NCBI GenBank assembly: GCA_030549335.1
Contig: CM060190.1
Span: 49,870,999 to 49,934,998, forward strand
Length of the DNA: 64,000 nucleotides
Reading direction: 5' to 3'
Source of the DNA: Pontederia crassipes
Taxonomy: Eukaryota > Streptophyta > Magnoliopsida > Commelinales > Pontederiaceae
The translations under genes were made by a program, and so were the position numbers. The notes under the pieces were generated by a model. That model did no database searches. It was not told where the DNA came from and saw only the letters and a list, made by a program, of their open reading frames with translations. Shown here in pieces: positions 11,020 through 33,727 of this stretch (positions within the stretch are counted from its first letter, which is position 1; each line of letters opens with the position of its first letter).

Positions 11020-11646
11020 ATCAGCTGCTCCTCCCTGAGCGCCCGCACCTTGGCTTCGATTTCCTCCATCTTCTCCCTCCTCTTGCAGGCCTTCTCAGAT
11101 TCCAGCTGCAGCTCGACGCGCTTCATCCTCCAAGCTGCCTCCTTTTTATGCGCCATCCATGCTTTGTGCCCATCTTCTAGGTCTCTGCAGCATTCAATTA
11201 TTTCAGAAACAATGCGGCTGTCCACTGCGATGTTCCTTGTGGGTAACATCTGCTGTGAACCCAACACGCCGAATCCATTGTCGACTGCTCCCCTCTCTGC
11301 AGTTTGCAAGTGGGGCAGAGGGGCAGGAGAAGTAGTAGATGATGAGAGAGTAAGGACAACTGACGGCGATGGTGGTCTATGGGAACCATTGGCATTAGAA
11401 TTCAGCCATGAAGGAATCAGCGGATTAGCCATTAGATCTCCAAAGCAATTGTTGAACCTTCAGGCCGTGCGATCAGTGACCTTGGGAGCTGTCCTTTAAC
11501 GCTCTGTTGCGGTGCTTCGCCTGCTGATAATCACAAGGTACTTTTCGTCCTTGGTGCACTGAGCCCCAAGGCCAAGATTCCACTCCATTGACCCATACTG
11601 CTGCACATATTGATGCAATACTGCAGCCTTCAGATGTCTAATTCAT
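10842..11646 (-). pseudogene. AS1: AS1/PHAN/RS2-like gene, decayed MYB half, intact 196-codon C-terminal frame
   Basis: AS1 proteins are MYB transcription regulators that repress KNOX genes and set leaf polarity; they join AS2 and dimerise through a C-terminal coiled coil. From ATG 11,432 an uninterrupted frame gives [16 protein letters not shown], then [60 protein letters not shown] and RLSRFLEQ, the whole conserved C-terminal region. Before it (11,433-11,646) the MYB domain is recognisable but broken. HQYVQQYGSMEWNLG joins directly to QCTKDEKYLVI, so about 30 residues spanning the second half of R2 and start of R3 are missing. A frame change follows, and RTA-stop-RFNNCFG marks the end of R3. 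The expected start (11,644-11,646) is followed at once by a stop. Coding in AS1 is normally one exon. It may be a pseudogene, or a gene now making only the dimerisation half. Confidence 0.75.
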
Positions 11647-13840
11647 AGTCCCAGATAACTCACAAAGTATCTGAATCAAAGATATCCAGGTTAATCTCCC
11701 GTCCGCGATGCAGTAGGTCCACTCAGTCCAGTAAACAAGATGCTGCCTCCTGAAATTATGCCGAAAATAAACATCTAACAAGTCAGCAATTAAATCCATG
11801 AAAAGGCACACACAGAATACAATATATAAGTTCACAACTAAGAAACAGGAAATTCTAAATCTGATTCATCACAGAAGGATGCACTCGTGTGTCCTCAATG
11901 AAAGCAATGTGCCAAATCCATGCTATACATGCCAGAAGTCTGTAAAGTCATGTTCTTCTCACTTTATAGTTTCCCATTGATGAAAGCAACCTTAGCAACA
12001 CTCCAGTAGACAGATGCCAATTTGTTCAGGAATAAATTCACCAAGCACTTTCGCATTTACTATAGTTTGGAAGGATATTGAAGCTAAATCCTAAAAAGAA
12101 AAAAAGAGTTTTTTTTTTCTATTTACTCATCATATCAGATGCACTTTAACTACTTGAATCTTTTGGAGTCCAAACAGGAAGTTGAAGGATTGGCACAAGC
12201 CGATGTTTCGGACTTTCTGATAAAAACATGGAACAAAGACTGGACTAAAACATACTTCGCATCATCATTTCAAGATTTGGGGATTCCTCTCAGACTTGTA
12301 ATCATTCAAATTGAATGGAAAATTGGTGCTCAATGAACGACTGAGCCTAGTACAAACACCATATACGTCCCCAATCATAATCAAAGGAAAAAAAGCAGAG
12401 GAAGTAATTTCTGGCAATTTTATCGACTTCACTTTGCATGAAAATAAAGCTAAAAACAATAAAAGTGAGAAAAAGTACAAGAAAAGATCAAGATGCTGGT
12501 GGCATAAATGGATTGTAATTAAAAGAGAGACAGAAATAAATGGTAAGGATACAGAGTGGAAGGAAACATACACAGAACGTTACTATGAAGACGTTGTATG
12601 CTTCCAGCATGCGCATCCTTGTTCAATTAAGCATCCGAAGTGCCCGGACAGAACCTATGAAGGATGGAGCAGAGATCACAAGGAAAGAGAGAAGAATCTT
12701 CGCGTGAACCTGTTCGTGGTGGCCTGGTGGGAATCATGATAGCAACGCCAAAGAAAGAGCACGCGCTCTGGAGGGGGAAAAAAAGATGCGAACAGAAGTT
12801 CCAGAACAGAGAAAGAAGGGATCGAAAAGGAGACAACAGCTAGAGATCGAGAAAGGTAAAGGGAATGAGCAGGGAGAGAGGGGAGAGAGGGGAGAGGTGG
12901 AGAGAAGGAAGAGTTGCCACTAATGGCAGGCTCCACACCACAGGTGAGAGAAAGATAGATGTGAGTGCGACCACCTTGTCGGGGTTTTGACGTGAGAGTG
13001 GAATGAGAAGCCGTCACCTTTTACGCTGCCTCTACGTTCATTGCCACCAAAGTAAAAAAAAACAGAATAATAATAGACTAATAGTAGTAAATGGAGGAAC
13101 ATACTCGATTAAAGTAATTGCAGAAAGAGACGAAGTTCTGAAGGCCGTAGAGGAGAGAGAAAGAGAGACATCGTGCAGTGGCGTGGGTCAGGAGGGCAGC
13201 AGAGCATGCAGGGCCAGCTGCTGCAAAGCAGACTGTCCGTCCCCTTCTCTCTCGCAGAGGGTGGTCATCAGGAGAGCGACGTAACCGCACGCTGACATGC
13301 ATCTCTCTCTCTCCCCCTGTGTGTCCCGTCTTGGTGTGCCAGTGACCACTGACGCCTCGCCCCTCGTCCCGTCCCCATCGGATCCCCACTCCCCCGCCCG
13401 ACGTCTCATTGTGCCGCGAAACACGGACTCCAAACAGTCAATCCCATCTCTCTCTCTTTCCCCCTCCAATTTTTTATTATCGACAAAAATCTTTCTCACG
13501 TACGCGTACACGTACACGAGACGGAGAGAACAAAATCGGGCAAATATTTGCGGTTAATTACCCCCATTGCAAGGCCTCCATCGGAGCTCCCATATCAGCA
13601 ATAGAAATAAATACGAGAGCTCAAGCTGCTAATTGCTTCTCTAATTAGCAGATGACAAGGATCTATCTCCAAGCCCCCTTTTGTAGCTTCCAAGTTCCAA
13701 GTCCTCTTGATTGCTTTCTCCACACAGGAGGACTCTGGATTCTGAACACACGTACACAGCGGCAGCGCTTGGAGTCTAAAAAAAAGAACTTTTCTTGCAA
13801 CTTTTTTCCTTGGGACTTGATTGCTTTTCTCCTGCAAAAT
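11647..13840. other. former upstream region of the AS1-like copy; no gene seen
   Basis: This region holds purine-rich DNA on the plus strand (GA-rich 12,840-12,910, CT-rich 13,300-13,460) of the kind found in plant promoters and 5' leaders. It may be the old promoter and leader of the AS1-like copy. The many overlapping open frames have low-complexity products and no known motif. Confidence 0.35.
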
Positions 13841-13844
13841 CATT

Positions 13845-14061
13845 TTTTGATGCCAGTTACAGAAGAACCATAAGCTCCGCCACTGGCATATATCCGTAGC
13901 TAATTTATCAGAAGAACAGTAAAAATACAATGTTCAGATGCAAGTTACAGAGTCATGTGTTCTGTCACTGGTGTGTCCGTAGTTAATTTATCAACAGAAC
14001 CGTAGCCCTCAAAATACAGAGTTCAGATGCAAGTTGCATGTCACTGGTGCATCCGTAGCAG
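13845..14061. repeat. tandem repeat, about 88-bp unit, 2.4 copies
   Basis: The unit includes TTCAGATGCAAGTTACAGA, a CACTGG word, TCCGTAGTTAATTTATCA and GAACCGTA. Degenerate copies start near 13,845, 13,932 and 14,022, the last being partial. The units diverge by roughly a fifth, so the array is old. Confidence 0.7.
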
Positions 14062-15051
14062 TGTTCCTAAAATGGGACGGGATCGGCCGATCTATTTGGT
14101 TCAGGTCCGGTTCAACGTAAAAAGCCCTGGGATGAACTGATTCTTGGATGAAGTAAAGATCGGTTTAAACTGTTGAAAAAATGAAATAAAGAAAATTATG
14201 TGACAACTGAGAAATAATATAAAACAACGAAAGCATAATAATAAAATAAAAGTGGAGAAATAGAAAATATAACGACGAATTTAACAATAAACAAATTACT
14301 AATAATATGAAAACTATATTAGAAAATTGTGAACAAATAATGAGAAAAGTAGAAATAAAAGAATCTAAAGGAAAAATGTTCACAAAGGTATCATACTAAA
14401 TAAACAAATACTTAAAATAAAGAAAATACTTTTTAAAATTATTATAAAAAATATATGTTGAAAAAATTTATTTTATTAATGTTTAATTATTTTAAAATGT
14501 TGATTAGTACATAATTATATAATTATTACTTTTACTGTTTACACTTTCACTTATATTATATTTCTAAAAGAAACATAATATTATTATTTAGTAAAAATCT
14601 TGTTTCGACTAGGTTGATGAAATTATGTTCTATAAATCAATGCGATTGTTAATACAGTTAACTTATCAGCATCTAAGGTATTTGTTAAAATTTATTCATA
14701 TCATTTTTATTCGATCATCAAGTTAGTCAGATGATACTAGTCTTTAGACATCAATTGGATCTCAGTCCAAAAAAATTGAGGATGATAATCAAAGATGATA
14801 ATTTCTTTTATTTTAAAGAAAACAGAGTTGGTAAAAAAATTGAAATAAACTGATGTGCGATGGCTTGCAGTGGCCTTAAGCTGTATGTCAGGTTGAGTTG
14901 GGGACTTGGGGGTGGGGGCTCGTGCAGGTCGGTGCAGGGAAGATGGACTTGAGCACCTTCCGCAAACCCCGCCTGGATCTCCATCTTATTTTTAAAATTT
15001 TATGTATAAAATCTTAATTTTAATTTTAATTTTGATGATATTGTTGAAATA
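14062..15051. other. AT-rich intergenic DNA with no recognised gene
   Basis: The start (14,062-14,150) holds CCGG-rich words (GGATCGGCCGATC, GGTCCGGTTC) that recall the ends of the hAT element at 24,129, but no second end was found. The rest is AT-rich. Confidence 0.35.
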
Positions 15052-15154
15052 AGAGACACAAGAACAATGGAGTGGCTCAACCGAAACTCTAAAAATAGAT
15101 TTTTAGATGGAAATGTTCGAGAATGAGAAGCAAGCCATTTAGACGGTTACATGA

Positions 15155-15211
<57 letters not shown>

Positions 15212-15260
15212 GATGGAAGAAAAGCAAAAACCGAAATGCTCTACTATATCATAGTAAAAC
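15052..15260 (-). repeat. LTR of the copia fossil, left (3') copy
   Basis: It begins TGTTGAAATAAGAGACACAA and aligns with the right copy through ATGGAAATGTTCGAGA, TTTAGACGGTTACATG and GATGGAAGAAAA. A (CT)n(TA)n microsatellite at about 15,155-15,209 has expanded inside it. The inner boundary is approximate; a purine-rich tract on the minus strand (GAGGGGGAGGG, near 15,263) follows. Confidence 0.75.
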
Positions 15261-18200
15261 TGACCCTCCCCCTCCGCTCTTAAGTTTGTGGCCGAAATAC
15301 ATCAAGGAGCGCTATTGGATAACAGATACTCATGTTGACGTTGAGGTAAAGGGTTCATGAGAATATATATCAGAATATGACATAACTTGATCAATTGTTG
15401 AATTGCATGCTCCGAGGCAATCAACATCGATATGTTTAGTACATTCATGAAAAACTAGGTTTTCTGCAATTTGAATTGCAGCCTTACTATCTATATAAAG
15501 GTTGATTGGAAAGGACAACCAACAAATGTAATTCTGAGAAAAAACTTTGAAGCCAAATCAGTTTTTAGCCACTGTAATTGTCACACTACAATATTCGGCC
15601 TCTGCAAAAGAACAGGCAACAACTTCTTGTTTCTTGGATTTCCAAGAGACCAAAGAAGAACCAAGCATGATAACAAAAGCTCGATCCAATCAGAATCAGA
15701 ATAAGCAAACAAAACTTGGTTCAGCAAAAAAGAATAGTCACGACCTAGAGCACTTTTGAGCTAACGAACAATGCATAGTGCAGCGGACATGTGAGACTCT
15801 TTAGGATTGTGCATAAACTGACTTAAATGTCCTATAGAGAAAGTAATGTCAGACTTGTTTGGGCGATATGAATCAGTCTACCAATTAATTATTAAAATGG
15901 ATTGGGATCTAATAGCACTGGATCCTCAGAAGTAGCAGTTTTATGTAAATGACTATCATACTCATGAGATGTACATTTTATTCTATAGGTGTAAACACAA
16001 GTTTAGAAGCACTTAATCATGTATCAGTAATAAGAGACTGTATGTACTTTCTCTGTGTTAATATAATACCTTGGCTGGATCTCAAGATATCCATGCCGAT
16101 AAAGTATTTCAGAAAACTCAAATCTTTTAATTTCAAACTATAGTTGAGAGCATTTTTATCATCACATACACATGCCACAAACTCATTTTGATTACACTTG
16201 GTGCAAAGAGTATAATCATTTCTACCTTGGACAAAGTTATCAGCTAGAAGAATTTTAGAGAATTTAATATACCATTGCCTTGATGCTTGTTTGAGACCAT
16301 AAAGAGATTTTAAATTTACAAACTTTGTTGGAAACTAATAATCCAGGAGGAGCCAACATGTAGACATATTCAAAAGACCCCCATTAAGAAATGCATTATT
16401 AACATCCAAATGATGAATTGGTAGGTTCCTTTGGACAACCATAATTAGGAAAGCTCTAATAGTAACAATTTTAGCCACAGGTGAGAAAATATCTTTATAA
16501 TCAATTCCCTCGTTTTGATTAAATTCTTTTGCCACGAGCCTAGCTTTAAATCTTTCCACCTGATCATTCATCTTTAATTTGATTTTAAACACCCATTTAC
16601 AACCTATAGGTTTTTTATCTATAGGCATATCAAATATATCTTAAGTCTAATTTGCCTCAAGTGCCTCTAATTCAAGGTTCATGGCTTCAATCCATTTAGG
16701 ATGTTGAACAGCTTCTGAACAAGAGCTAGGCTCGATTATATCTATAGAGGCAGATAGAAAAGACATGTAGCCAGCTTTAAATTATCAAAGGTAACATAAT
16801 TTGACATTGGATATGGGATATGGACAACATAATCCTTCATCCACTTTGACCTCTTTGTGGATCTCTTAGGTCTCCGATCACAAACTTCTCGATTCATTAA
16901 TTGACTTGAATTACAATCTAACAATGGAGGCAAGGAAACTTGAACATCAAGTGTAGGTAAAGAGCTACTAACTTCATCACAGGAATTATCTGTTATGTTC
17001 TGGAGTGGCATCTTAGTTTCACTTTGATACTGTATCCTTAGAACCTAAATATATTATAGAAGGATATCATTTGGTAAGACTTGATTTGATAGATGATTCT
17101 TTTTGTTACAGTATACACTTTTCTATTTGGCAAAGGGAAAGGAATCTTCTTGAAATCTGATATTTCTACTAACTGAAATCTTATTTGTTTGAAGGTCCAT
17201 ATATTTATATCATTTTTGTGTGTTACTATAAACCCATAAAGACGCCTTTGACTGCTCTTGGTCCAAACTTATATGTGATGTTCAGATTTGATACATAACA
17301 ATGGCACTCAAAAACTTTCCAATGTCTAATATCAAGTTTTTTATCAAAAAAATTCTAATATGCTGAAATATTGCCCAATATCTGCAAATGAATTTTATTT
17401 GTAATATGGATAGTTGCTTTGACACATTCATTCCAAAAAAATTTTGGCTTGAAATAGCAGTGTTCTAGAAATTTCTAATATATGACTATGATTTCTTTCC
17501 ATAACCCATTTTATTGTGGACTGTATGGGCAAGAACTCTCACGTATTATTCCCCTACTGTCAAAAAAATCCGTACACTCTTCACTAAAAAATTAAGCACC
17601 ATTATCTGACCTGACTCTTTTGATTTTCTCTTTATAGTGTGTTTCTATTTGAATAACAAATTGCTTCAGACAGAGAGTAGAATCAGACTTTTATTTGAGA
17701 AAGAAAACCCAAGTTACTGAAATCATCTACTATAGTAAGAAAATACTTGTTACCACTGTGTCAAATAATTTTATAAGGACTCCAAATGTCAATATGTAAT
17801 ATGTCAAGTCTGACCATGACAACTTTCTTTATCTATAATTTTAAAAAGAAAGCTAGTTTGTCTTGCAAGAAGGCAAATATCACAATGATGAATGGAGTCA
17901 ATATTGTCTGAATTATTACATTCAATAACTACCTTTAACTTTTTCAATGGTAAATGCCCAAGTCTTTGATGCCATATGTGAATTCCTCTTGATTTCTTCT
18001 TTAACATTCATAACATTCATCAACAACTTTTGCAGTCTTTGACAGATAGTAAAGGTCATTGAATTCTCTACCAATCAGGTGCAATTTTCCACTGTGCTGC
18101 TCATGTATCATGCAATAGTTTGAAGAAAAGATGACAGAACATTTCAATTCTTTAATAAGTTGTGAAACTGATATTAAATTGTATCTAAACTCAGGTATGT

Positions 18201-19652
18201 AAAAAACATCTGATAACATACTATGCAAACCAATCTGAAGAACTCCTTTATGTGTTACTGTTACTGCCATTGGGCAAAACTAATGATTTTTGTATAGGCA
18301 ATTTCACCAAATTATTAAGAATATGTAAGTTAGATGTGCTCCAGTATCTAATATCCAAGAATCTTCCTTTGCAAAGGAATAGGAGTGTTACTAGTCATAA
18401 CTTACGTAAACTATTATCTTGACCAACTTTCAAATCCTTTTCAATTTTCATCAGTATGAATTGGTATTGTCCTCAGAAATCTAAATCCCCTTATCAATGT
18501 TAACCACTGTCTCAGTCTCTAATTTAATTGGTTCAGATTCTATCTGTACACAAGCTATTGTTATCAGTGGATTTATTTGTACTATTATATAACTTCCAAT
18601 TTGATGGATAACCAATAATTTTAAAGCACTATGCCTTCTTTTGTCCTGGTTTATTACAATGATAACACATTACTGAATAATCTTTCTTCCCTTTTTTATA
18701 TCCTTTTTTATATTGTACATTTAATTTAAAATTTTCATTTCCATAAAATGCCGCAATATTATTTTTTTGTTCCTCTTCTACCATCATTGAATAAAGTTGT
18801 TTTATAAATGGTATAGGTGACATTAACAAAATCTAAGATCTAGACTGAGCATATACATCATTCAATCCCATAAAAAAAATTTATAAACCTTTTGCTGCAT
18901 GATAAACTATGAATAGTCTTTATTTACTTCTATTATTGGAAGTCCTTGAGAACTAAGAAATAACTCTTCCCACAAAAACTTTAATATGTTGTAATATTGA
19001 CATTGGGCCTTGTACATACCATATATTTCATTTTGAATCATATATATTTTAATTCCATCTTTTATCTGAAATCTCTTTTTCAAATCTATCCATATATCTC
19101 TTGAATTTTGTCCATATGTAACATTACTAATCAATCCTTTCGAAACAGATCCAATCATCCAAGAAATAATCAAAACATTATATCTCTTTCACTGAAATTG
19201 TAATGATCTATCTACTTATTCAATGGGAAAAAAATCATCCAGAAACACATACTTGTTCTTAGTAAGCATAGCATTGAAAAAAGCACTATTCCAATTCATA
19301 TAATTTGTAGAATCTATCAATGTACAGTGAGTAACAATTAAACCCGATGAATCAGAAGGGTTTAAAAATAATGGATTATTGATATCAATGAAAATTGAAG
19401 CAGTTGGATCAGAAGATGAAGTCATCGAATCAAACATAAGAAACTCACAACGAAAGGAATCAATCTCAAAGATCTATCAATCCGAAAGAACCGATATATC
19501 AATCCAGAAGAACTATCAAAAGACAAGAAATAGATCTCTGCCTCTTCAAAAATAAGGTTTAGATTTGACTAGTTTCTTTAAAAAAAAGCCTTCATCTTCT
19601 TCTTCAGTTGCTTCTTCATCTCTCTACTAAATCAAATACTAGAAGAAAATCC

Positions 19653-19664
19653 GCTCTGATACCA
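19653..19664 (-). other. primer-binding site (initiator tRNA-Met) of the copia fossil
   Basis: The minus strand reads TGGTATCAGAGC, the usual primer site of plant Ty1-copia elements, and directly abuts the LTR. Confidence 0.9.
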
Positions 19665-19983
19665 TGTTGAAATCAGAAACACAAGAACAATTGAGTGGCT
19701 CAATAGCAGGAAACTCTAAAAATGGATTTCTAGATGGAAATGTTCGAGAGGGAGAAGCAAGCTATTTAGACGGTTACATGGCTTTATATATATACACTGT
19801 GATGGAAGAAAAAAACAAAAAATGAAATGCTCTATATATCATATTTATATATTAGTTATCATTAAAATTGATAACAACTAATAACGCTCTACTCAGTTAT
19901 GCTCAGCTTCAGCACAACATTCCTCGGTTCCTCAACTTCTCAATCCTGCATTCCAAGCTTGTGCAATCTTGCATTTTTCATAC
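19665..19983 (-). repeat. LTR of the copia fossil, right (5') copy
   Basis: It begins TGTTGAAATCAGAAACACAA and shares the same word order as the left copy. It starts exactly after the primer-binding site. The outer boundary is set from the GATAT flank and is tentative because the terminal dinucleotide there is not canonical. Confidence 0.7.
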
Positions 19984-20228
19984 GATATTCAAAATATATG
20001 ATCTTATGATTTTATGTATAAAATCTATTATATACGATCTCATATGATTAATATAATTAATTAAATAAATATGTAACAATAATAATTAACTTAGATGTAT
20101 TTAAATAGTTTTCTTTATTTTTAATATGTTTTGATATATGTTTGGTTAAGAATTAATAAAAGCCTGAATAAATAAGGTGTAATTTAATATTTAAATGTGA
20201 TAAACTAATCTAAAGAATATCTATTATT

Positions 20229-20279
<51 letters not shown>

Positions 20280-22104
20280 TAGATAGAATTTCATAATTCT
20301 CGATTGGATGATCTTCAATCTTATGCATCCTCATATTTTATGTAAGATCTCCATCTTAAAATCGCGAGGGTGCATATATGCTTACATGGTTTCATCTCCA
20401 AATTGGCTATCAAAATTTCATACTCTGCTGTAAACAAGTTATATTAATTCACGTATCTCGAGTTAGAAATTGTGAAAATTTTTCATCCGAGGAATGTGAT
20501 ATTAATTATTAGTTAATAATTTAAATTTCTATCATCTCGTATTATGTTAATTACTTGAAAAAAAAACAGTGCCAAGTTGGGTCCAACTTGATGCCGTGCA
20601 TTGCATACCATCCATGCAAATTTTCTTTTCGATTTCCGGAGGGGATGTACCATATAGAAATAAAATAATAATTGATATTTCATTCTCAACTTTTCTAATG
20701 TTTGAAATAAGGCGTGAAGCCCGTTTGCATTCAATAATTGAAAGAATAAAAAGTCATAATTTTTGTCTTCTTCAGTTTGCTGATTTTTTTTAATTCGATT
20801 AATTTGTTAACTACTTTATTTGTTTGCTGTGGAGTCAAAACGAATTTACATGTATGTGAACTCATTTCGAATTCACACAATAATATCTTACATTTAATTT
20901 TAAAAATAATTATTAAAAATCATCCAAGTTCACGTATGTGAACTCATTTCGAATTCATGTTTTTCTTTAAAAAAAAATCTTCTTTTTATACCCTCCTTGG
21001 GCTGGCACATAAAAAAACCCAAAACATCTTTTATTTTCATTTTGTTACTGGATTTTCTTTCACGAGAACACCGAAAGCAACGTATTTGATCATTTCTTGC
21101 GCGCATTTAACGGTTGAGTTATCTCATTTATAATTTCTTTTTTATTTTAGCCCATGGTAAGTTATGCTAGTTCGCACTCAAGACAAGTGCATCTTCAAAA
21201 TTTATCCTCCGCATCACAGACAACAAAATTGACATGTCAGGAACGACCCGTTAATTATCTCCCAACAAGTCTTTCTAATCATTCTATTTAGTTAACAAAG
21301 ATTTTAAAACTTTTATAATTCTAACATCGAGCTTTAAACGTAACAATCCATACAAAAGAATGTCCCAATTCAGTATGTTGCGGCTTAGTTAAAATGTTCG
21401 TTCGGAATGAGCGTCTCAAAACTCGTGACATTTCATAAGTCACAAGATAAAAATTTTCGCAAAGTGCAGAGTTTAGACAAACAATTGACATGTCTAGGTC
21501 GGTGCGAGAAAAATGATCCCTGACACCCACACATGAAAAGAAAAAATAATCGCACAAGTAATTGGAATGCATTTTTTTTATTGTACAGGGGTATTAAACA
21601 CTACCGTAATCAAGAAAAAATCACGGTAGAAGTATATATTACTATTCGATTGAAGCGAAATAAAATTTTAGATTAGTTGTTATTTTCTTACTAAAAGTTG
21701 GGAACACAAAATTAAGTTTGATTCAAGAAAAAAAGTAACAATAAAACATGTAAAAGATTGAGTTGATATTTTTGTTATTATTAAGTTTTGGTTGTTTGCT
21801 ACTGCTATATTTCCTATCAATGCATCTTATATTTCTTTTGTAGACATATATTTATAAATTATAAGAAACGTGGAAAAAGGAAAGGAAATAAGCAAATTAG
21901 AACCTTAAACTGGGCCTAGTTTTTGGCCCATTAAGTATATAATATTTTAATAAAAACGTTTCGAATTCTTTATTAGTTTATATATCATTACTATAATAAA
22001 TAAAAAAAATCACCCTCTTTTCCACCACCTCAACTGAGTTGTGACTTCTACCTCTTATTCTGCTTCGATCTGTTCTTCGATTTTTCTCGAGAATCTTGGA
22101 AGGA
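19984..22104. other. AT-rich intergenic DNA upstream of TPI
   Basis: It contains a long (TA)n microsatellite at about 20,232-20,276. No open frame with a family motif is seen. The last 100 bases are the CT-rich leader of the TPI gene. Confidence 0.45.
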
Positions 22105-31821
<9,717 letters not shown>

Positions 31822-32512
31822 AATGACTATCCTTCCAAATGTTGCGACTCGCGCTCTTCTGTGTATGCATGTCCCAAATGTCATATGACCTAGACTTGCT
31901 TTCTTCATTTGAGAAACATGACAATGTGAAAAGACTTGTTGATAGCATGGCAAGTTTCCTTTAGATCAGGACGGGACATAGTCCATACTCTTTTTATGTA
32001 AAGAAAACTCGTAGAAACTGGACATTGAAACTTCATCGTTTTAGATGAAAGTTCTTAACATTCTATGTATTTCCTGTGTTATTTGTATTTCCTTTTAAAT
32101 CATGACTTGGTTGTTGGAATGCTCAAGTGTTCATGATTCAGTTAGATGATAACCGTGTATTGTATCAGTTTCGGACATCAGATATTATATAACAGCACGT
32201 GTAATCGTATAAATAGTTCGGGAAACTTCTTTTGTTCTTTGATTCAAGCTTTTCATAAAGATGATTCCACTTTTTCTGCGAGCAAGTCCCCATTTCTTAT
32301 TAGAGAAATTGGTGTCGGCTATCGCGAGAAATAAGATGAGGGTGGGATGACCAGGCCCTAAAATTGAACGAATTCGCCAACAGTTTAAAGCCAATAAGTT
32401 GAAAGTTAATTTTTTTTTTCTGTTTGCAGTCTTGCTGTTTTTTCTGTCACAAAAGAAAACGATAGGCTATCTACTTGCATAGAAAGATCAGATCTAGTTG
32501 GTCTGTTGAAGT

Positions 32513-32636
32513 CAGGGCGGGCCCAAATTTTTTTTTATGGAGGGGCCAAGATATATTACAAAAATAGTAAATATTAAAATTATAATAAAAACAAATAATA
32601 TGCTAATAACCTTAACTTAACCCAGGTCGGTCCCTG
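32513..32636. mobile_element. 124-bp hAT-like MITE, CAGGGCGGG ends
   Basis: The left end is CAGGGCGGGCCC, and the right end on the other strand is CAGGGACCGACC. The flanking 8-mers GTTGAAGT (32,505-32,512) and GTTGTCGT (32,637-32,644) match at six of eight bases, a decayed hAT-size duplication. The interior AGGGGCCAAGATATATTA recalls the element at 6,742. Confidence 0.5.
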
Positions 32637-33163
32637 GTTGTCGTGATATTTACAGTGCGATTTGCCAGTGATATATTAGGTCTAACTGAAAAAGCTTACA
32701 TTTTAAGAATGCATACACGTATTATTTTGGTTGAAATGTCGGATAAAGATTCAAATATATTATTATCTAATTAATTTATGTCTAATTATGATCGATGAGA
32801 TTTTTTAAAAAATATTTTTTTTGAAAAGAAAATATTACATTACGTAGTGAAAAAACTCAATCAGTCATGATTTTGAATATGATAAATTTCGAACTTAGGC
32901 ATCTTTAAACGAGTACTAGCACTCAATCCCGCAAACATGGAAATTATTCTGAGTCCGTATTGGATGTATGGTGGGTCGAACAGCTCGGTATATAAACGGG
33001 CAAGTTCTCTCTAGAATTCATCTAATATCTTAATAACTTTTCAATTAATTAACCATTCTAAAAATAACTAATAATAATTCTTATAATATAAACCAAAGAA
33101 AAAATATTTGTGCTAGGGATAGCATCATCAAATATTTATTAATTATCATTCGATTCATGATCG

Positions 33164-33727
33164 CAGGGCTGGACACGAGCTAGGCCGAGCTAGACTTCTA
33201 CTTAAATAGGTCAAGCCTGTTGTAAAATAAAAATATTTAAGCCTGGCCTATAACCTGTAATAAGTCATGTATATAAACTTAGTCTGACTTATTTTATTAA
33301 CTTTTAATGCCTAACCTATCTTATTAGCATGTTAAGTCAAAATATTTTTTTTATGATCTACTATATTAAATATAATAAATCTTATATATTAAAGAAATAA
33401 TAGATATGAACTAAATAGAAAAAACATCACTAATATATTTCTTCTAAACATATAATAAAAATAGTAATATTGAATTCAAAATTGAAGATTTAAAAGATGA
33501 AGGATTAAGAATTACACATATATATATATATATATAATATTAATAAATCTTGATCTGATAAGCTATAAGATTATGTTAATTATTAAGAGACTAAGTCTTT
33601 TTAAGAAAATAAGTTTTATTTAATATTTTAGTCTGACTTATTTTAATAATAAGTCGAGCTGAAATAGATAAAAAAATAAGCCGAGCCACGAGTATCTCAC
33701 GAACGATTCGATTCATTTTTAGCCTTA
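33164..33727. mobile_element. 564-bp non-autonomous hAT element
   Basis: An exact 8-bp duplication, CATGATCG, lies at 33,156-33,163 and 33,728-33,735. The left end is CAGGGCTGGACACGAGC; the right end on the other strand is TAAGGCTAAAAATGAATCG, giving short imperfect inverted repeats. Subterminal words such as GAGCTAGGCCGAGC and GGCTCGGC occur on both sides. No coding capacity. Confidence 0.7.

Larger units (their letters stand above)
15052..19983 (-). mobile_element. Ty1-copia LTR retrotransposon, fossil (broken)
   Basis: The element lies on the minus strand with LTR copies at both ends and a primer site complementary to initiator tRNA-Met beside the right LTR. Recognisable parts in transcription order: gag N-terminal region (about 19,437-19,216, TNYMNWNSAFFNAML), zinc knuckle (near 18,650, CYHCNKPGQKK), protease/pre-integrase region (18,270-17,810, DVFYIPEFRYNLISVSQL and WHQRLGHL with HHCDIC), reverse transcriptase (16,628-16,335, KPIGCKWVFKIK and ARLVAKEF) and RNase H (15,518-15,330, DSKAAIQIAEN). 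This order is the copia order. The coding region is broken in many places. GATAT flanks both sides (15,047-15,051 and 19,984-19,988), consistent with a target duplication. About a tenth of the comparable LTR positions differ, suggesting insertion a few million years ago. Confidence 0.9.

Noticed and set aside
10494-11499. Long plus-strand open frames across 10,494-11,499
   Set aside because: They are antisense to the AS1 C-terminal frame, which has clear family homology. One of them simply runs through the perfect 210-bp duplication.
12311-12739. 142-codon plus-strand frame of Lys/Glu-rich sequence
   Set aside because: There is no motif or homologue I recognise, and it lies in the purine-rich region upstream of the AS1-like copy; probably chance.
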